A program made the position numbers and the translations under genes. Source: Devosia salina (GTDB taxonomy: Bacteria > Pseudomonadota > Alphaproteobacteria > Rhizobiales > Devosiaceae). Taken from it: a stretch of DNA of 64,000 nucleotides. Of the stretch, positions 1 through 8,709 are shown piece by piece (the stretch's first letter is position 1; each line of letters begins with the position of its first letter). The stretch covers positions 4,145,501 to 4,209,500 of the forward strand of contig NZ_CP080590.1 of the NCBI RefSeq assembly GCF_019504385.1, read 5' to 3'. The notes below the pieces were generated by a model, which was not told where the DNA came from, ran no database searches, and saw only the letters and a program-made list of their open reading frames with translations.

Positions 1-20
1 AGGCGTTCGGTCTTGTCCAT
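1..20 (-). CDS. 5' end of an unidentified gene (partial)
   Basis: An ATG on the minus strand at 20-18 is preceded by a good GGAGG ribosome-binding site about 7 bases upstream, and the reading frame stays open to the window edge. Only the first residues (MDKTER) are visible, so no product can be named. It is co-directional with the epimerase gene that ends upstream of it, so the two could share a transcript. Confidence 0.5.
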
Positions 21-119
21 GTGCATTCCTCCATCGCGGCCCCCGCCAGCAATCCGGCGGGAGAATGATCGTAGGGTCTGACAGGTCGCGTCAGCAGCCA
101 GCCGCTAACGCTGCGCCGA

Positions 120-1130
120 TCAGGCGATCTCGATTTCGCACCAATGGCTATAGGGCCGGTCGGGCGAGTGGATGACATTGGGAAAGTGCGGATTGTGCAC
201 CGCATCGGCAAAGGCCTGGTCTTCGAGGCAGAAGCCGGAATGCTTGCCATAGTGCCTGCCGCCTAGACCTGGTACCGGCACATCGGTCCACACCCCGTTA
301 TAGACCTGAACGCCGGGGCGATCGCTCCAGAGCTTGAGTGTCAGCTCCCCATCCGGGGCGACCACATGGGCGATCGGGTCGGCGGTCTTGCGGCCGGTGT
401 CGAGCACCATGCCGATATCATAATCGACCGGTGCCCCATTGGCGTCGCGCATGGTGCGGGGCTGGCGCAGGTCATAGACGGTGCCGCGCGAAGGCAGGAT
501 GGCGCCGGTGGGCGCCAGGTCCGCACCCAGCTCGGTATAGGCGCTCGAATTGACCTGGATGGTGTGGTCGAGCACCGTGTCGGTGGTGCCGAGGTTGAAA
601 TACTGGTGCTGCACCAGGCTGATCGGGGTGGCCCGATCGGTCGTGGCCGTCAGTTCGAGCCGCAGCCGGTTGCCGGCCAGCGTATAGGTCGCCGCGAAAT
701 TGACATTGCCGGGATAGCCCATGGCGCCATCGGGCGAAAAATGCGTGAAGCGCACCGCATTATTGGCGCTGTCGGCCTGGCCCTGCCAGACCTGTCGCCC
801 CAGCCCTTCGGCGCCGCCATGCAATTGCAGGTCGCCGGCATTGGCCGGCAGCTGGTAGGTGACCCCGTCCAGCTCGAAGCTGGCATTCTTGATGCGATTG
901 GCGACGCGCCCGGCCAGCGAGCCGAAATGCGGGCTATGGGCGGGATAAGCGTCGAAATGATCGAAACCCAGCACCACACTGCGTTCGCTGCCGGCCACCG
1001 GCACGCGCCAGTCCCGCACGACCACGCCATAGCCGATAATGTCGACGGTGACGCCGGTGTCGCTGGTGAGGCGGAATTGATCCACCCGTTGCCCGTTATG
1101 CTCGCCGAAACCGGTAACTGCGATGGCCAT
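120..1130 (-). CDS. galM: Aldose 1-epimerase (galactose mutarotase)
   Basis: This 336-residue protein has the full length and signature positions of the aldose 1-epimerase family, which interconverts alpha and beta anomers of free sugars in the cytoplasm. Visible family landmarks are the GRVANRI stretch near residue 75, His104 in QLHGG, His175 in SLVQHQYFNLG (catalytic acid position) and Glu303 in GFCLEDQ (catalytic base position). Two ATG codons lie close together at the start; the upstream one is used here. It is divergent from a LacI-type regulator gene and close to xylB-xylA, so a role in preparing xylose or a similar pentose for catabolism is inferred. Which sugar it prefers cannot be read from the sequence. 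Confidence 0.9.
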   Translation of the reverse strand: MAIAVTGFGEHNGQRVDQFRLTSDTGVTVDIIGYGVVVRDWRVPVAGSERSVVLGFDHFDAYPAHSPHFGSLAGRVANRIKNASFELDGVTYQLPANAGDLQLHGGAEGLGRQVWQGQADSANNAVRFTHFSPDGAMGYPGNVNFAATYTLAGNRLRLELTATTDRATPISLVQHQYFNLGTTDTVLDHTIQVNSSAYTELGADLAPTGAILPSRGTVYDLRQPRTMRDANGAPVDYDIGMVLDTGRKTADPIAHVVAPDGELTLKLWSDRPGVQVYNGVWTDVPVPGLGGRHYGKHSGFCLEDQAFADAVHNPHFPNVIHSPDRPYSHWCEIEIA

Positions 1131-1266
1131 GATCGTTCCCTCGTCCCCATATATCGGGGCGGAGCTGTAGCGCTATTCGCCCTCTGGCTGCAACGCTGCA
1201 CTTGACCTTTCGTGTTGCGCCCACAATCGTGCGGCGGCGCAATTCGCGTGCGGTAGGGGAACAGGT

Positions 1267-2310
1267 TTGAGCGAAGAAACGATCAGACGCCGGGCCACGG
1301 TCCATGATGTGGCCAGGGCCGCAGGAGTGTCGCTGGCGACTGTGGATCGGGTGCTCAATGGCCGTCCCGGCGTCCGCGCGGCCACAGCCGAAAAGGTCGA
1401 GGAAGCGATCGCGCGGCTCGGCTTCTCGCGCGATCTCAATGCGTCGCTGATGGCGCGGGCACGCGACCTCAGCGTCGTGTTCTTCATCCCCGATGGCTCC
1501 AACGAGTTCATGGATAGTCTCGCCGAGGCGGTGCATCGCCGGTCGCCTCTGGCATTGGCAGACCGCATCCATCTCGACATGCGCCGGGTGCGCGCGCTCG
1601 ATCCCGCCGCCCTGTCGGCCGGGCTCGACCAGCTCGATCCGCGCAGCTGCGATTGCGCTGTCATCGTATCCAGTGACGAGCCTGAAGTGCTTGCCGCCAT
1701 CGATGCCGCGCATCGCCGGGGCATTGCCGTCATGACGCTGGTGTCCGACCTGCCCGGATCGGCCCGCCGCAATTTCATCGGCATCGACAATGTCGCGGCA
1801 GGGCGCACTGCCGCTTCGCTGATGGGGCGGTTCCTGCCCCAGGGCGGCAAGGTCGCCGTGGTGGCCGGCTCGCTGCATCTGCGCGATCATGCCGAACGTC
1901 TTGAGGGCTTTCGGGCAGCGCTGGCCTCGGAGTTCCCCGGCATTGCCATTATCGGCCCGCTCGAGGGCCATGACGAACGCACCGAAACCGCCAAGATCAT
2001 CCGCCAGCTGCTGGCCGATCATCCCGATCTTGCCGGGCTCTACAATCTGGGCGCTGGCAATGCGGGGCTGGTGACGGCGCTGGAAGCCTCGGGCCGCAGC
2101 GGGTCCCTGCGCGTCATCGCCCATGAGCTGACGGCGCCCACCCGGGCCGGCCTCATCAGCGGCGCCATCGACGTCGTGCTGGACCAGAACCCGGATGGCG
2201 AAATCCGCGAAGCCATTGCCGCGGCCCGCGCCCTGGCGCTCGATGCCAGCCGGGTTGCCGCGACTGACCCCATTGAAATTGGGATTTTCCTGCGCGACAA
2301 TCTGCGCTAA
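1267..2310 (+). CDS. LacI-family transcriptional regulator, probably of the xylose genes
   Basis: The 347-residue protein starts with a LacI helix-turn-helix (TVHDVARAAGVSLATVDRVL, about residues 11-30), followed by the hinge and a periplasmic-binding-protein-like sugar domain. The start codon is TTG with a GGGGA sequence a few bases upstream. It reads in the same direction as xylB and xylA and is separated from them by about 90 bases, so control of pentose use is inferred from context. The effector domain belongs to the substrate-binding-protein-like group (GIDNVAAGRTAASLMG), consistent with binding a free sugar. The exact ligand is unknown. Confidence 0.88.
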   Translation: MSEETIRRRATVHDVARAAGVSLATVDRVLNGRPGVRAATAEKVEEAIARLGFSRDLNASLMARARDLSVVFFIPDGSNEFMDSLAEAVHRRSPLALADRIHLDMRRVRALDPAALSAGLDQLDPRSCDCAVIVSSDEPEVLAAIDAAHRRGIAVMTLVSDLPGSARRNFIGIDNVAAGRTAASLMGRFLPQGGKVAVVAGSLHLRDHAERLEGFRAALASEFPGIAIIGPLEGHDERTETAKIIRQLLADHPDLAGLYNLGAGNAGLVTALEASGRSGSLRVIAHELTAPTRAGLISGAIDVVLDQNPDGEIREAIAAARALALDASRVAATDPIEIGIFLRDNLR

Positions 2311-2365
2311 GAAGCGCGCCAATCATCAAATCGGCGTAGCCCTGAAAGGGCGGGAGGACGTTACG

Positions 2366-2404
2366 ATGTTTAGGTTCGGATTTCATGAGGTACGTGCCTC
2401 ATGA
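2366..2404 (+). CDS. Possible 12-residue leader peptide overlapping the xylB start
   Basis: A strong ribosome-binding site (GGGAGGA, about 2352-2358) precedes an ATG at 2366. The frame encodes MFRFGFHEVRAS and its TGA overlaps the xylB ATG in an ATGA arrangement at 2401-2404. This is the geometry of translational coupling. xylB also has a weaker GAGG of its own about ten bases before its start, so the short ORF might be fortuitous. No function is assigned. Confidence 0.4.
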   Translation: MFRFGFHEVRAS

Positions 2405-3864
2405 CCTTTCTGGGTATTGATATCGGCACCTCCGGCGTCAAGGCGCTGCTGATCGACGAGAACGGCAGAGCCCTGGGCGATGCATCGGCGCCCGCCGTCG
2501 AGCCGGTGCGCCCGCGTCCCGGCTGGTCCGAGCAGAATCCTGCCGATTGGTGGACGGCCACGCTGGGGGCCATCGACGCGCTCAGCCAGAGCCATCCCAG
2601 GGAGCTTGCAGCGGTCAAGGGCATCGGGCTTTCCGGCCATATGCATGGTGCCACGCTTCTCGGCGAGAATGACGACGTGCTGCGGCCCTGCATCTTGTGG
2701 AACGATGGGCGCTCCGCCGCCGAATGCGCCGAGATGGAAGCCAAGCTGCCGCGTCTTCGAGAGATTGCCGGCAATATCGCCATGCCGGGCTTCACCGCTC
2801 CCAAGATTGCCTGGGTGCGCAAGCATGAGCCGGACATCTATGCGCGCATCCGCAAGGTGTTGTTGCCCAAGGCCTATGTCCGGCTGCTTCTGACCGGTGA
2901 ACATGTGGAAGACATGTCGGACGCCGCCGGCACCCTCTGGATGGACGTGGCGCGGCGCGACTGGTCCGATGCCCTGCTCGGCGTCACCGGCCTGACCCGC
3001 GAACACATGCCGCGCCTCGTCGAAGGTTCCGCTGTCTCGGCCCAATTGAAGCCCGAACTCGTGGCCCGCTGGGGCATGTCGGGGCCCGTCGTGGTCGCTG
3101 GCGGCGCCGGCGATAATGCCGCGGCCGCCTGCGGCATCGGCGCCATCCGGCCCGGCGAGGGCTTTGTCTCGCTGGGCACTTCGGGGGTGCTCTTCGTCTC
3201 CAATGAGAAGTTCAGCCCCAATACCGAGGGCGCCGTCCATGCCTTCTGCCACGCCATCCCCGATACCTGGCACCAGATGGGCGTCATCCTCTCGGCTACC
3301 GACAGCCTCAACTGGCTGAGCCGCATCACCGGCAAGAAGCAGGCCGAGCTGTCCGGTGAGGCCGAGGCGCAGTTCAAGGGGCCGGGCGAGACCCTTTTCC
3401 TGCCCTATCTTTCGGGCGAACGCACCCCGCACAACAATGCCGATGCCCGCGGCTCCTTTGTGGGCCTCAGCCAGTCCACCGACACCGCCCAACTGGCCCA
3501 GGCCGTCATGGAAGGCGTGACCTTCGCCATGCGCGATTGCCAGCGCGTCCTGGCCGATGCGGGCACCTCCATCAACCGCCTCCTGGCGGTGGGTGGCGGC
3601 AGCAAGTCGGCCCTGTGGCTGAAAATGCTGGCCACCAATCTCGACATGGAAATCGCCCTCCCCGAGGACGGCGATTTCGGCGGTGCGTTGGGGGCGGCCC
3701 GCCTGGGTCTTTGCGCTGCCACCGGCGCCGACCCAGTGGACGTGATGTCCATGCCGCCGATCAAGACCATTATCGCGCCCGACCACAAGCTGTCGGCCGC
3801 CTATACCGATCAATACACGCGCTATCGCGCACTCTACCCTGCCATCGAGGAGGCACGTTCGTGA
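2401..3864 (+). CDS. xylB: Xylulokinase
   Basis: This 487-residue FGGY-family sugar kinase phosphorylates D-xylulose with ATP to give xylulose 5-phosphate for the pentose phosphate pathway. It shows the N-terminal phosphate-binding turn GIDIGTSGVKALLID (residues 4-18), the SGHMHG and LWNDGR segments typical of xylulokinases, and the C-terminal VGGGSKSALWLKMLA ATPase motif. Length is normal for the family. Its stop codon overlaps the xylA start by four bases (GTGA), so the two are one transcript. It lies behind the LacI-type regulator and the short leader ORF. Confidence 0.96.
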   Translation: MTFLGIDIGTSGVKALLIDENGRALGDASAPAVEPVRPRPGWSEQNPADWWTATLGAIDALSQSHPRELAAVKGIGLSGHMHGATLLGENDDVLRPCILWNDGRSAAECAEMEAKLPRLREIAGNIAMPGFTAPKIAWVRKHEPDIYARIRKVLLPKAYVRLLLTGEHVEDMSDAAGTLWMDVARRDWSDALLGVTGLTREHMPRLVEGSAVSAQLKPELVARWGMSGPVVVAGGAGDNAAAACGIGAIRPGEGFVSLGTSGVLFVSNEKFSPNTEGAVHAFCHAIPDTWHQMGVILSATDSLNWLSRITGKKQAELSGEAEAQFKGPGETLFLPYLSGERTPHNNADARGSFVGLSQSTDTAQLAQAVMEGVTFAMRDCQRVLADAGTSINRLLAVGGGSKSALWLKMLATNLDMEIALPEDGDFGGALGAARLGLCAATGADPVDVMSMPPIKTIIAPDHKLSAAYTDQYTRYRALYPAIEEARS

Positions 3865-5168
3865 CCGATTTTTTCAAGGGCCTGAACCAGGTCAAGTTTG
3901 AAGGTTCTGCCAGCAAGAATCCGCTGGCCTACCGCCACTACAACAAGGACGAGATCGTCGCCGGCAAGCGCATGGAAGACCATATCCGTCCGGCCATCGC
4001 CTATTGGCATACCTTTGCCGCCGAGGGCGGCGACCCGTTCGGCGGCCGCACCTTCGACCGCCCCTGGTATGACAAGGGCATGGAAGGCGCCAGGCTCAAG
4101 GCCGATGTGGCTTTCGAGTTCTTCGACCTGCTCGACGTTCCCTTCTTCTGCTTCCACGATGTCGATATCGCTCCCGAGGGCGAGACGCTGGCGGAAAGCA
4201 ACAAGAATGTCCGCGCCATCGGCGAGATTTTCGCCAGGAAGATGCAGAGCCAGCGCACCAAGCTCCTCTGGGGCACGGCCAATCTCTTCTCCAACCGCCG
4301 CTATATGGCGGGCGCCGCCACCAATCCCGATCCGGAAGTCTTCGCCTATGCCGCCGGCCAGGTGAAGAATGTGCTCGAACTGACCCATGAGCTGGGCGGC
4401 GAGAACTACGTGCTCTGGGGCGGCCGTGAGGGCTACGAAACCCTGCTCAACACCAAGCTGGGTCACGAGCAGGACCAGATGGCCCGCTTCCTCACCCTGG
4501 TCATCGAGCACGCCAAGAAGATCGGCTTCAAGGGCCAGATCCTGATCGAGCCCAAGCCGCAGGAGCCCAGCAAGCACCAGTACGACTACGACGTCGCCAC
4601 GGTCTATGGCTTCCTGCAGCGCTACGGGCTGGAAAAGGAAGTGAAGTGCAATATCGAAGTCGGCCACGCCTTCCTCGCGGGTCATTCCTTCGAACACGAG
4701 CTGGCTGTCGCCTCCTCGCTGGGCATGCTCGGCTCGGTCGACGCCAACCGCAACGATTTGCAGTCCGGCTGGGACACCGACCAATTCCCCAACAATGCCG
4801 GTGAAATGGCTTTGGCCTTCTACTACATCCTCAAGCAGGGTGGCCTGGGCCAGGGCGGCTTCAACTTCGACGCCAAGGTGCGCCGGCAGTCGCTCGACCC
4901 GGCCGATCTGCTCTATGGTCACATCGGTGGCCTCGACACGCTGGCACGGGGCCTCAAGGGCGCCGCGGCCCTGATCGAGGACGGCGAATTCGATACGCTC
5001 ATGGACGAACGCTATGCCGGCTGGAACCAGCCCGGTGCCGCCGCCATGCTCAAGGGCGACCGCACACTGGAGCAGATTTCAGACTGGGTGCTGGCCGAAA
5101 ACATCAATCCCCAGCCGCGCTCCGGCCGCCAGGAGTATCTCGAAAACCTGGTCAACCGGTTCGTTTGA
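3861..5168 (+). CDS. xylA: Xylose isomerase
   Basis: This metal-dependent TIM-barrel enzyme converts D-xylose to D-xylulose, the substrate of XylB. The GTG at 3861 is preferred because it overlaps the xylB stop and gives a 435-residue protein, the usual length of group II xylose isomerases. The catalytic pair His99 and Asp102 is visible in FFCFHDVDIAPEG. Later metal-ligand segments (LIEPKPQEPSKHQYD, NIEVGHAFLAGH, and VDANRND) are intact. The gene is followed eight bases later by an unrelated small gene and then a GH43 xylosidase, so a xylan-to-xylulose-5-phosphate route is encoded together. Confidence 0.97.
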   Translation: MTDFFKGLNQVKFEGSASKNPLAYRHYNKDEIVAGKRMEDHIRPAIAYWHTFAAEGGDPFGGRTFDRPWYDKGMEGARLKADVAFEFFDLLDVPFFCFHDVDIAPEGETLAESNKNVRAIGEIFARKMQSQRTKLLWGTANLFSNRRYMAGAATNPDPEVFAYAAGQVKNVLELTHELGGENYVLWGGREGYETLLNTKLGHEQDQMARFLTLVIEHAKKIGFKGQILIEPKPQEPSKHQYDYDVATVYGFLQRYGLEKEVKCNIEVGHAFLAGHSFEHELAVASSLGMLGSVDANRNDLQSGWDTDQFPNNAGEMALAFYYILKQGGLGQGGFNFDAKVRRQSLDPADLLYGHIGGLDTLARGLKGAAALIEDGEFDTLMDERYAGWNQPGAAAMLKGDRTLEQISDWVLAENINPQPRSGRQEYLENLVNRFV

Positions 5169-5175
5169 GGCTCCT

Positions 5176-5547
5176 ATGTCACCTGACCACCTGTCGGCGC
5201 GCTATCCGTACTACCGAGAGATGGTCAGGGACGAACTGATTGGGTGGGCGCCGTCCACCCAACTTCAACCTTGGTATCTGCTACCAAGTGACCAGATCTT
5301 TCGGGCGGACCTCAGGTGGTCAAATCACGCCGAGGACCGCCCGTTGATAGTTTTCGCCCGTCGTCAGGATACCGATGACTGTGCCTGCATCTGTGACCAC
5401 GGTGGCGGCGTCTATGATGTGGTGCTCATTCAAGGTTGGACCAGCCAGGGAAATGGCTTCGAGATCGTGCAGCGGCATACCAGTCTCAAGGACTGGTACC
5501 GCAGCGCGACGGATGACTGCTCCAGCTGGAAAAATCCGACTGACTAA
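5176..5547 (+). CDS. SMI1/KNR4 (SUKH)-like small protein inserted in the xylose operon
   Basis: The ATG at 5176 follows a GAGG five bases upstream and gives 123 residues. The central and C-terminal part (LIVFARRQDTDDCACI, VVLIQGWTS, and SLKDWYRSATDD) resembles the end of SMI1/KNR4 or SUKH-type proteins, a group that includes many toxin-immunity proteins. The match is by eye and only moderate. By eye the gene is more AT-rich than its neighbours, and it sits between two sugar-catabolism genes with no metabolic logic, so acquisition by transfer is plausible. No toxin gene is adjacent. It could also be a plain hypothetical protein. Confidence 0.55.
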   Translation: MSPDHLSARYPYYREMVRDELIGWAPSTQLQPWYLLPSDQIFRADLRWSNHAEDRPLIVFARRQDTDDCACICDHGGGVYDVVLIQGWTSQGNGFEIVQRHTSLKDWYRSATDDCSSWKNPTD

Positions 5548-5564
5548 ACACTTGTGAGATTGCA

Positions 5565-7187
5565 ATGCCAACCATCACCAATCCCATTCTCCCCGGCTTC
5601 AACCCGGACCCGTCCATTCTGCGTGTGGGCGATGACTACTACATCGCCACCTCCACCTTCGAGTGGTTCCCGGGCGTGCAGATCCATCACAGCAAAGACC
5701 TCGCCAACTGGGAGCTGATCACCCGTCCGCTCACCCGGAAAAGCCAGCTCGACATGCGCGGCGATCCGGACAGCTGCGGCGTCTGGGCGCCCTGCCTCAC
5801 CCATGACGGGGACAAATTCTGGCTGGTCTATACCGACGTCAAGCGCAAGGACGGCTCGTTCAAGGACGCGCATAATTACATCGTCTGGGCCGACAAGATC
5901 GAAGGGCCCTGGTCGGACCCGGTCTATGTCAATTCCTCGGGCTTTGACCCCTCGCTGTTCCACGACGACGACGGGAAGAAGTGGTTCGTCAACATGACCT
6001 GGGACCACCGCCGGCGGCCGCTGCTGTTTGCCGGCATCGTCTTGCAGGAATTCGACCCCAAGGCCGGCAAGCTCGTCGGCCCGATCAAGAACATCTACAA
6101 GGGTACAGACCTCAAGCTGGTCGAAGGCCCGCATCTCTATAAGCGCAATGGCTGGTATTATCTGCTCACCGCCGAAGGCGGCACGGCCTATGACCATGCC
6201 TGCACCTTTGCCCGCTCGCGCACTATCGACGGGCCCTACGAGACCCATCCCGACAAGCACATCCTGACCTCTAAGGACGCGCCACTGGCCGCCCTGCAGC
6301 GCGCCGGCCATGGCGACATTGTCGAGACGCCGGAGGGCAAGACCTATCTCGTGCACCTGACCGGTCGCCCGACCACCCAGGAACGCCGCTGCGTTCTCGG
6401 TCGCGAAACCGCGATCCAGGAAGCCTATTGGGGCGAGGACGACTGGCTCTATGTCAAGAACGGCCCGGTGCCCTCGCTCCATGTCGAGGTGCCCGGCACC
6501 CGCGACGAGGCCAACTACTGGGCCGAGCAGCGCTACACCTTCGAGAACGGCCTGCCCATCGACTTCCAATGGCTGCGCACGCCCGAGACGGAACGTATCT
6601 TCTCGACCGACAGCGGCAAGCTGACCCTTTTCGGGCGCGAATCCATCGGGTCCTGGTTCGAGCAGGCGCTGGTGGCGCGGCGTCAGCAGCATTTCTCCTA
6701 TGATGCCGAGACCGTGGTCGACTTCGCTCCCACCGACGAGCGCACCTTTGCCGGGCTGACGGCCTATTACAGCCGCTACAACTTCTTCTATCTCGCGGTC
6801 ACCGCCCACTCCGACGGGCAGCGCGAACTGCTGCTGATGAGCTCGGAAATCTCCTGGCCCGACGGCAATCTTCGCTTCCCCGCCGATCCGGTGCAGATCC
6901 CCAATGAGGGCAAGGTGAAGCTCGCGCTGACCATTCGCGGCAAGGCGCTGCAATTCTTCTACGCGCTGGAAGGCCAGGAACTGCAGCCCATCGGCCCGGT
7001 GCTCGATGCGTCCATTCTCTCGGACGAGTGCGGTGGTCACCAGGCGCATGGCAGCTTCACCGGTGCCTTTGTCGGCATGGCGGCCAGCGACCTCAACGGC
7101 ACCGCGAGCCCGGCCAGCTTTGACTATTTCCTCTATCGTCCGCAGCACGATGCCTCGGACCGTTACGAGATCGACAGCCTCAAATAG
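5565..7187 (+). CDS. GH43 beta-xylosidase, cytoplasmic
   Basis: This 540-residue glycoside hydrolase has an N-terminal five-bladed propeller and a C-terminal beta-sandwich, the architecture of SXA/XynB-type GH43 enzymes that release xylose from xylo-oligosaccharides. Catalytic positions are visible: Asp15 (general base, NPDPSILR), Asp128 (GFDPSLF) and Glu187 (general acid, LVEGPHLYKRNG). There is no signal peptide, so it should act on imported oligosaccharides. It lies downstream of xylB-xylA and before a hairpin terminator, completing the xylose unit. Some GH43 members also cleave arabinofuranosides, which cannot be excluded. Confidence 0.93.
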   Translation: MPTITNPILPGFNPDPSILRVGDDYYIATSTFEWFPGVQIHHSKDLANWELITRPLTRKSQLDMRGDPDSCGVWAPCLTHDGDKFWLVYTDVKRKDGSFKDAHNYIVWADKIEGPWSDPVYVNSSGFDPSLFHDDDGKKWFVNMTWDHRRRPLLFAGIVLQEFDPKAGKLVGPIKNIYKGTDLKLVEGPHLYKRNGWYYLLTAEGGTAYDHACTFARSRTIDGPYETHPDKHILTSKDAPLAALQRAGHGDIVETPEGKTYLVHLTGRPTTQERRCVLGRETAIQEAYWGEDDWLYVKNGPVPSLHVEVPGTRDEANYWAEQRYTFENGLPIDFQWLRTPETERIFSTDSGKLTLFGRESIGSWFEQALVARRQQHFSYDAETVVDFAPTDERTFAGLTAYYSRYNFFYLAVTAHSDGQRELLLMSSEISWPDGNLRFPADPVQIPNEGKVKLALTIRGKALQFFYALEGQELQPIGPVLDASILSDECGGHQAHGSFTGAFVGMAASDLNGTASPASFDYFLYRPQHDASDRYEIDSLK

Positions 7188-7204
7188 CATCGTCGTCTCA
7201 ATCA

Positions 7205-7242
7205 AAGGCGCGGGAGAGAACGGCTTGTCTCTTCCGCGCCTT
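7205..7242 (+). terminator. Terminator after the xylose operon
   Basis: A 15-bp stem (AAGGCGCGGGAGAGA at 7205-7219 and TCTCTTCCGCGCCTT at 7228-7242, one G-T pair) with an 8-base loop follows the GH43 stop codon. It is followed by a short T-rich run (GTCATTTT). Confidence 0.8.
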
Positions 7243-7297
7243 GTCATTTTCGGGTTGACCGGCGAGTCTGGCTGTCGCGAGTCAAAGGGAGCCAACA

Positions 7298-8569
7298 ATG
7301 AAACTCGAATCCATCGCCCTGCATCATGGATATGAATCGGAGGCCACCACCAAGGCGGCGGCCGTACCGATCTACCAGACGACCTCCTACACCTTCGATG
7401 ACACCCAGCACGGGGCCGACCTGTTCGATCTCAAGGTGGCGGGCAATATCTATACCCGCATCATGAACCCCACCACCGCGGTTCTGGAGGCGCGGATCGC
7501 CGAGATGGAGGGCGGTATCGGCGCGTTGGGCTTGGCCTCGGGCATGGCCGCCATCACCTATGCCATCCAGACCATTGCCGGCGTCGGCGACAATATCGTC
7601 TCGGTCTCCCAGCTCTATGGCGGCACCTATAACCTGTTCGTCCACTCCTTCCCCCGCCAGGGCATCGAGACGCGGCTGGTGCATCACGACGACTACGAGG
7701 GCTTCGAAAAGGCCATCGACGACAAGACCAAGGCCGTCTTCCTCGAATCCATCGGCAATCCGGCCGGCAATGTAGTGGACATCGAGCGCATTGCCGAGAT
7801 CGCTCACCGCCACGGCGTGCCGGTGATCGTCGACAATACGGTGGCGACCCCCTATCTCACCCGCGCCTTCGATTTCGGGGCCGATATCATCGTGCATTCG
7901 CTGACCAAATATATCGGTGGTCATGGCACCTCGATCGGCGGCGTCATCGTCGATTCGGGCCGGTTCGACTGGAAGGCCAATGCAGCCCGCTTCCCGGTTC
8001 TCAACGAGCCCGACCCGTCCTATCACGGCGTGGTCTATACCGAGGCGCTGGGCCCGGCGGCCTATATCGGCCGCGCCCGCGTGGTGCCGCTGCGCAATAC
8101 CGGGGCGGCGCTCTCGCCCATGAACGCCTTCATGATCCTGCAGGGCCTGGAAACGCTGGGCCTGCGCATGGAGCGCCATTGCGCCAATGCGCTCAAGGTC
8201 GCCCAGCACCTCAAGAACCATCCCAAGGTGGCCTGGGTGAACTATGCCGGCCTTGAGGACAGCCCATATCACGCCACGGCGCAGAAAATCTCGAAGGGGT
8301 CCGGTTCGGGCATCCTCTCCTTCGGCATCCAGGGCGGCAAGGAAGCGGGTGCCCGCTTTATCGACGCCCTGCAGATGATCCTGCGGCTGGTCAATATCGG
8401 CGATGCCAAATCGCTCGCCTGCCACCCCGCCACCACCACCCACCGCCAGCTCTCGCCCGAGGAATTGAAGCGCGCCGGCGTGTCCGAGGACCTGGTACGC
8501 ATCTCGGTGGGCATCGAGCATGTCGATGACATCATCGCCGATATCGACCAGGCCCTCGCCAAGGCTTGA
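7298..8569 (+). CDS. metY: O-acetylhomoserine aminocarboxypropyltransferase (sulfhydrylase)
   Basis: This 423-residue PLP enzyme of the Cys/Met metabolism family makes homocysteine (or methionine) from O-acetylhomoserine and sulfide (or methanethiol). The PLP lysine is Lys204 in HSLTKYIGGHG. The N-terminal ALHHGYESEATTKAAAVPIYQTTSY and the C-terminal NIGDAKSLACHPATTTH are typical of the MetY branch rather than cystathionine synthases. The start has an AGGGAG ribosome-binding site. It appears monocistronic, flanked by hairpins on both sides. No SAM riboswitch was recognised in the 55 bases before it. Confidence 0.93.
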   Translation: MKLESIALHHGYESEATTKAAAVPIYQTTSYTFDDTQHGADLFDLKVAGNIYTRIMNPTTAVLEARIAEMEGGIGALGLASGMAAITYAIQTIAGVGDNIVSVSQLYGGTYNLFVHSFPRQGIETRLVHHDDYEGFEKAIDDKTKAVFLESIGNPAGNVVDIERIAEIAHRHGVPVIVDNTVATPYLTRAFDFGADIIVHSLTKYIGGHGTSIGGVIVDSGRFDWKANAARFPVLNEPDPSYHGVVYTEALGPAAYIGRARVVPLRNTGAALSPMNAFMILQGLETLGLRMERHCANALKVAQHLKNHPKVAWVNYAGLEDSPYHATAQKISKGSGSGILSFGIQGGKEAGARFIDALQMILRLVNIGDAKSLACHPATTTHRQLSPEELKRAGVSEDLVRISVGIEHVDDIIADIDQALAKA

Positions 8570-8578
8570 TCAAGAAAT

Positions 8579-8611
8579 CCCGCGCCGGGGGCGACAAGTC
8601 CCCGGCGCGGG
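8579..8611 (+). terminator. Hairpin after metY
   Basis: A perfect 12-bp GC-rich stem (CCCGCGCCGGGG at 8579-8590, CCCCGGCGCGGG at 8600-8611) lies ten bases after the metY stop. There is no clear T run, so termination is likely but not certain. Confidence 0.65.
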
Positions 8612-8709
8612 CGTAGACTCTCTTTCATAGCGGTCGCAGTCTTGCGTCTCGCGCCGGTCATGCGCTTTCGCAAAGCTTGCGGCCTCCAATGTACGGAGGA
8701 GTGTTGACC

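Noticed and set aside
4000..4950. Long antisense open frames over xylA
   Set aside because: High-GC codon bias produces long antisense frames; they lack domains and ribosome-binding sites and mirror the real gene.
7243..7297. Possible SAM riboswitch before metY
   Set aside because: The space after the terminator is only 55 bases and I could not match SAM-II or other known SAM aptamer conserved bases.
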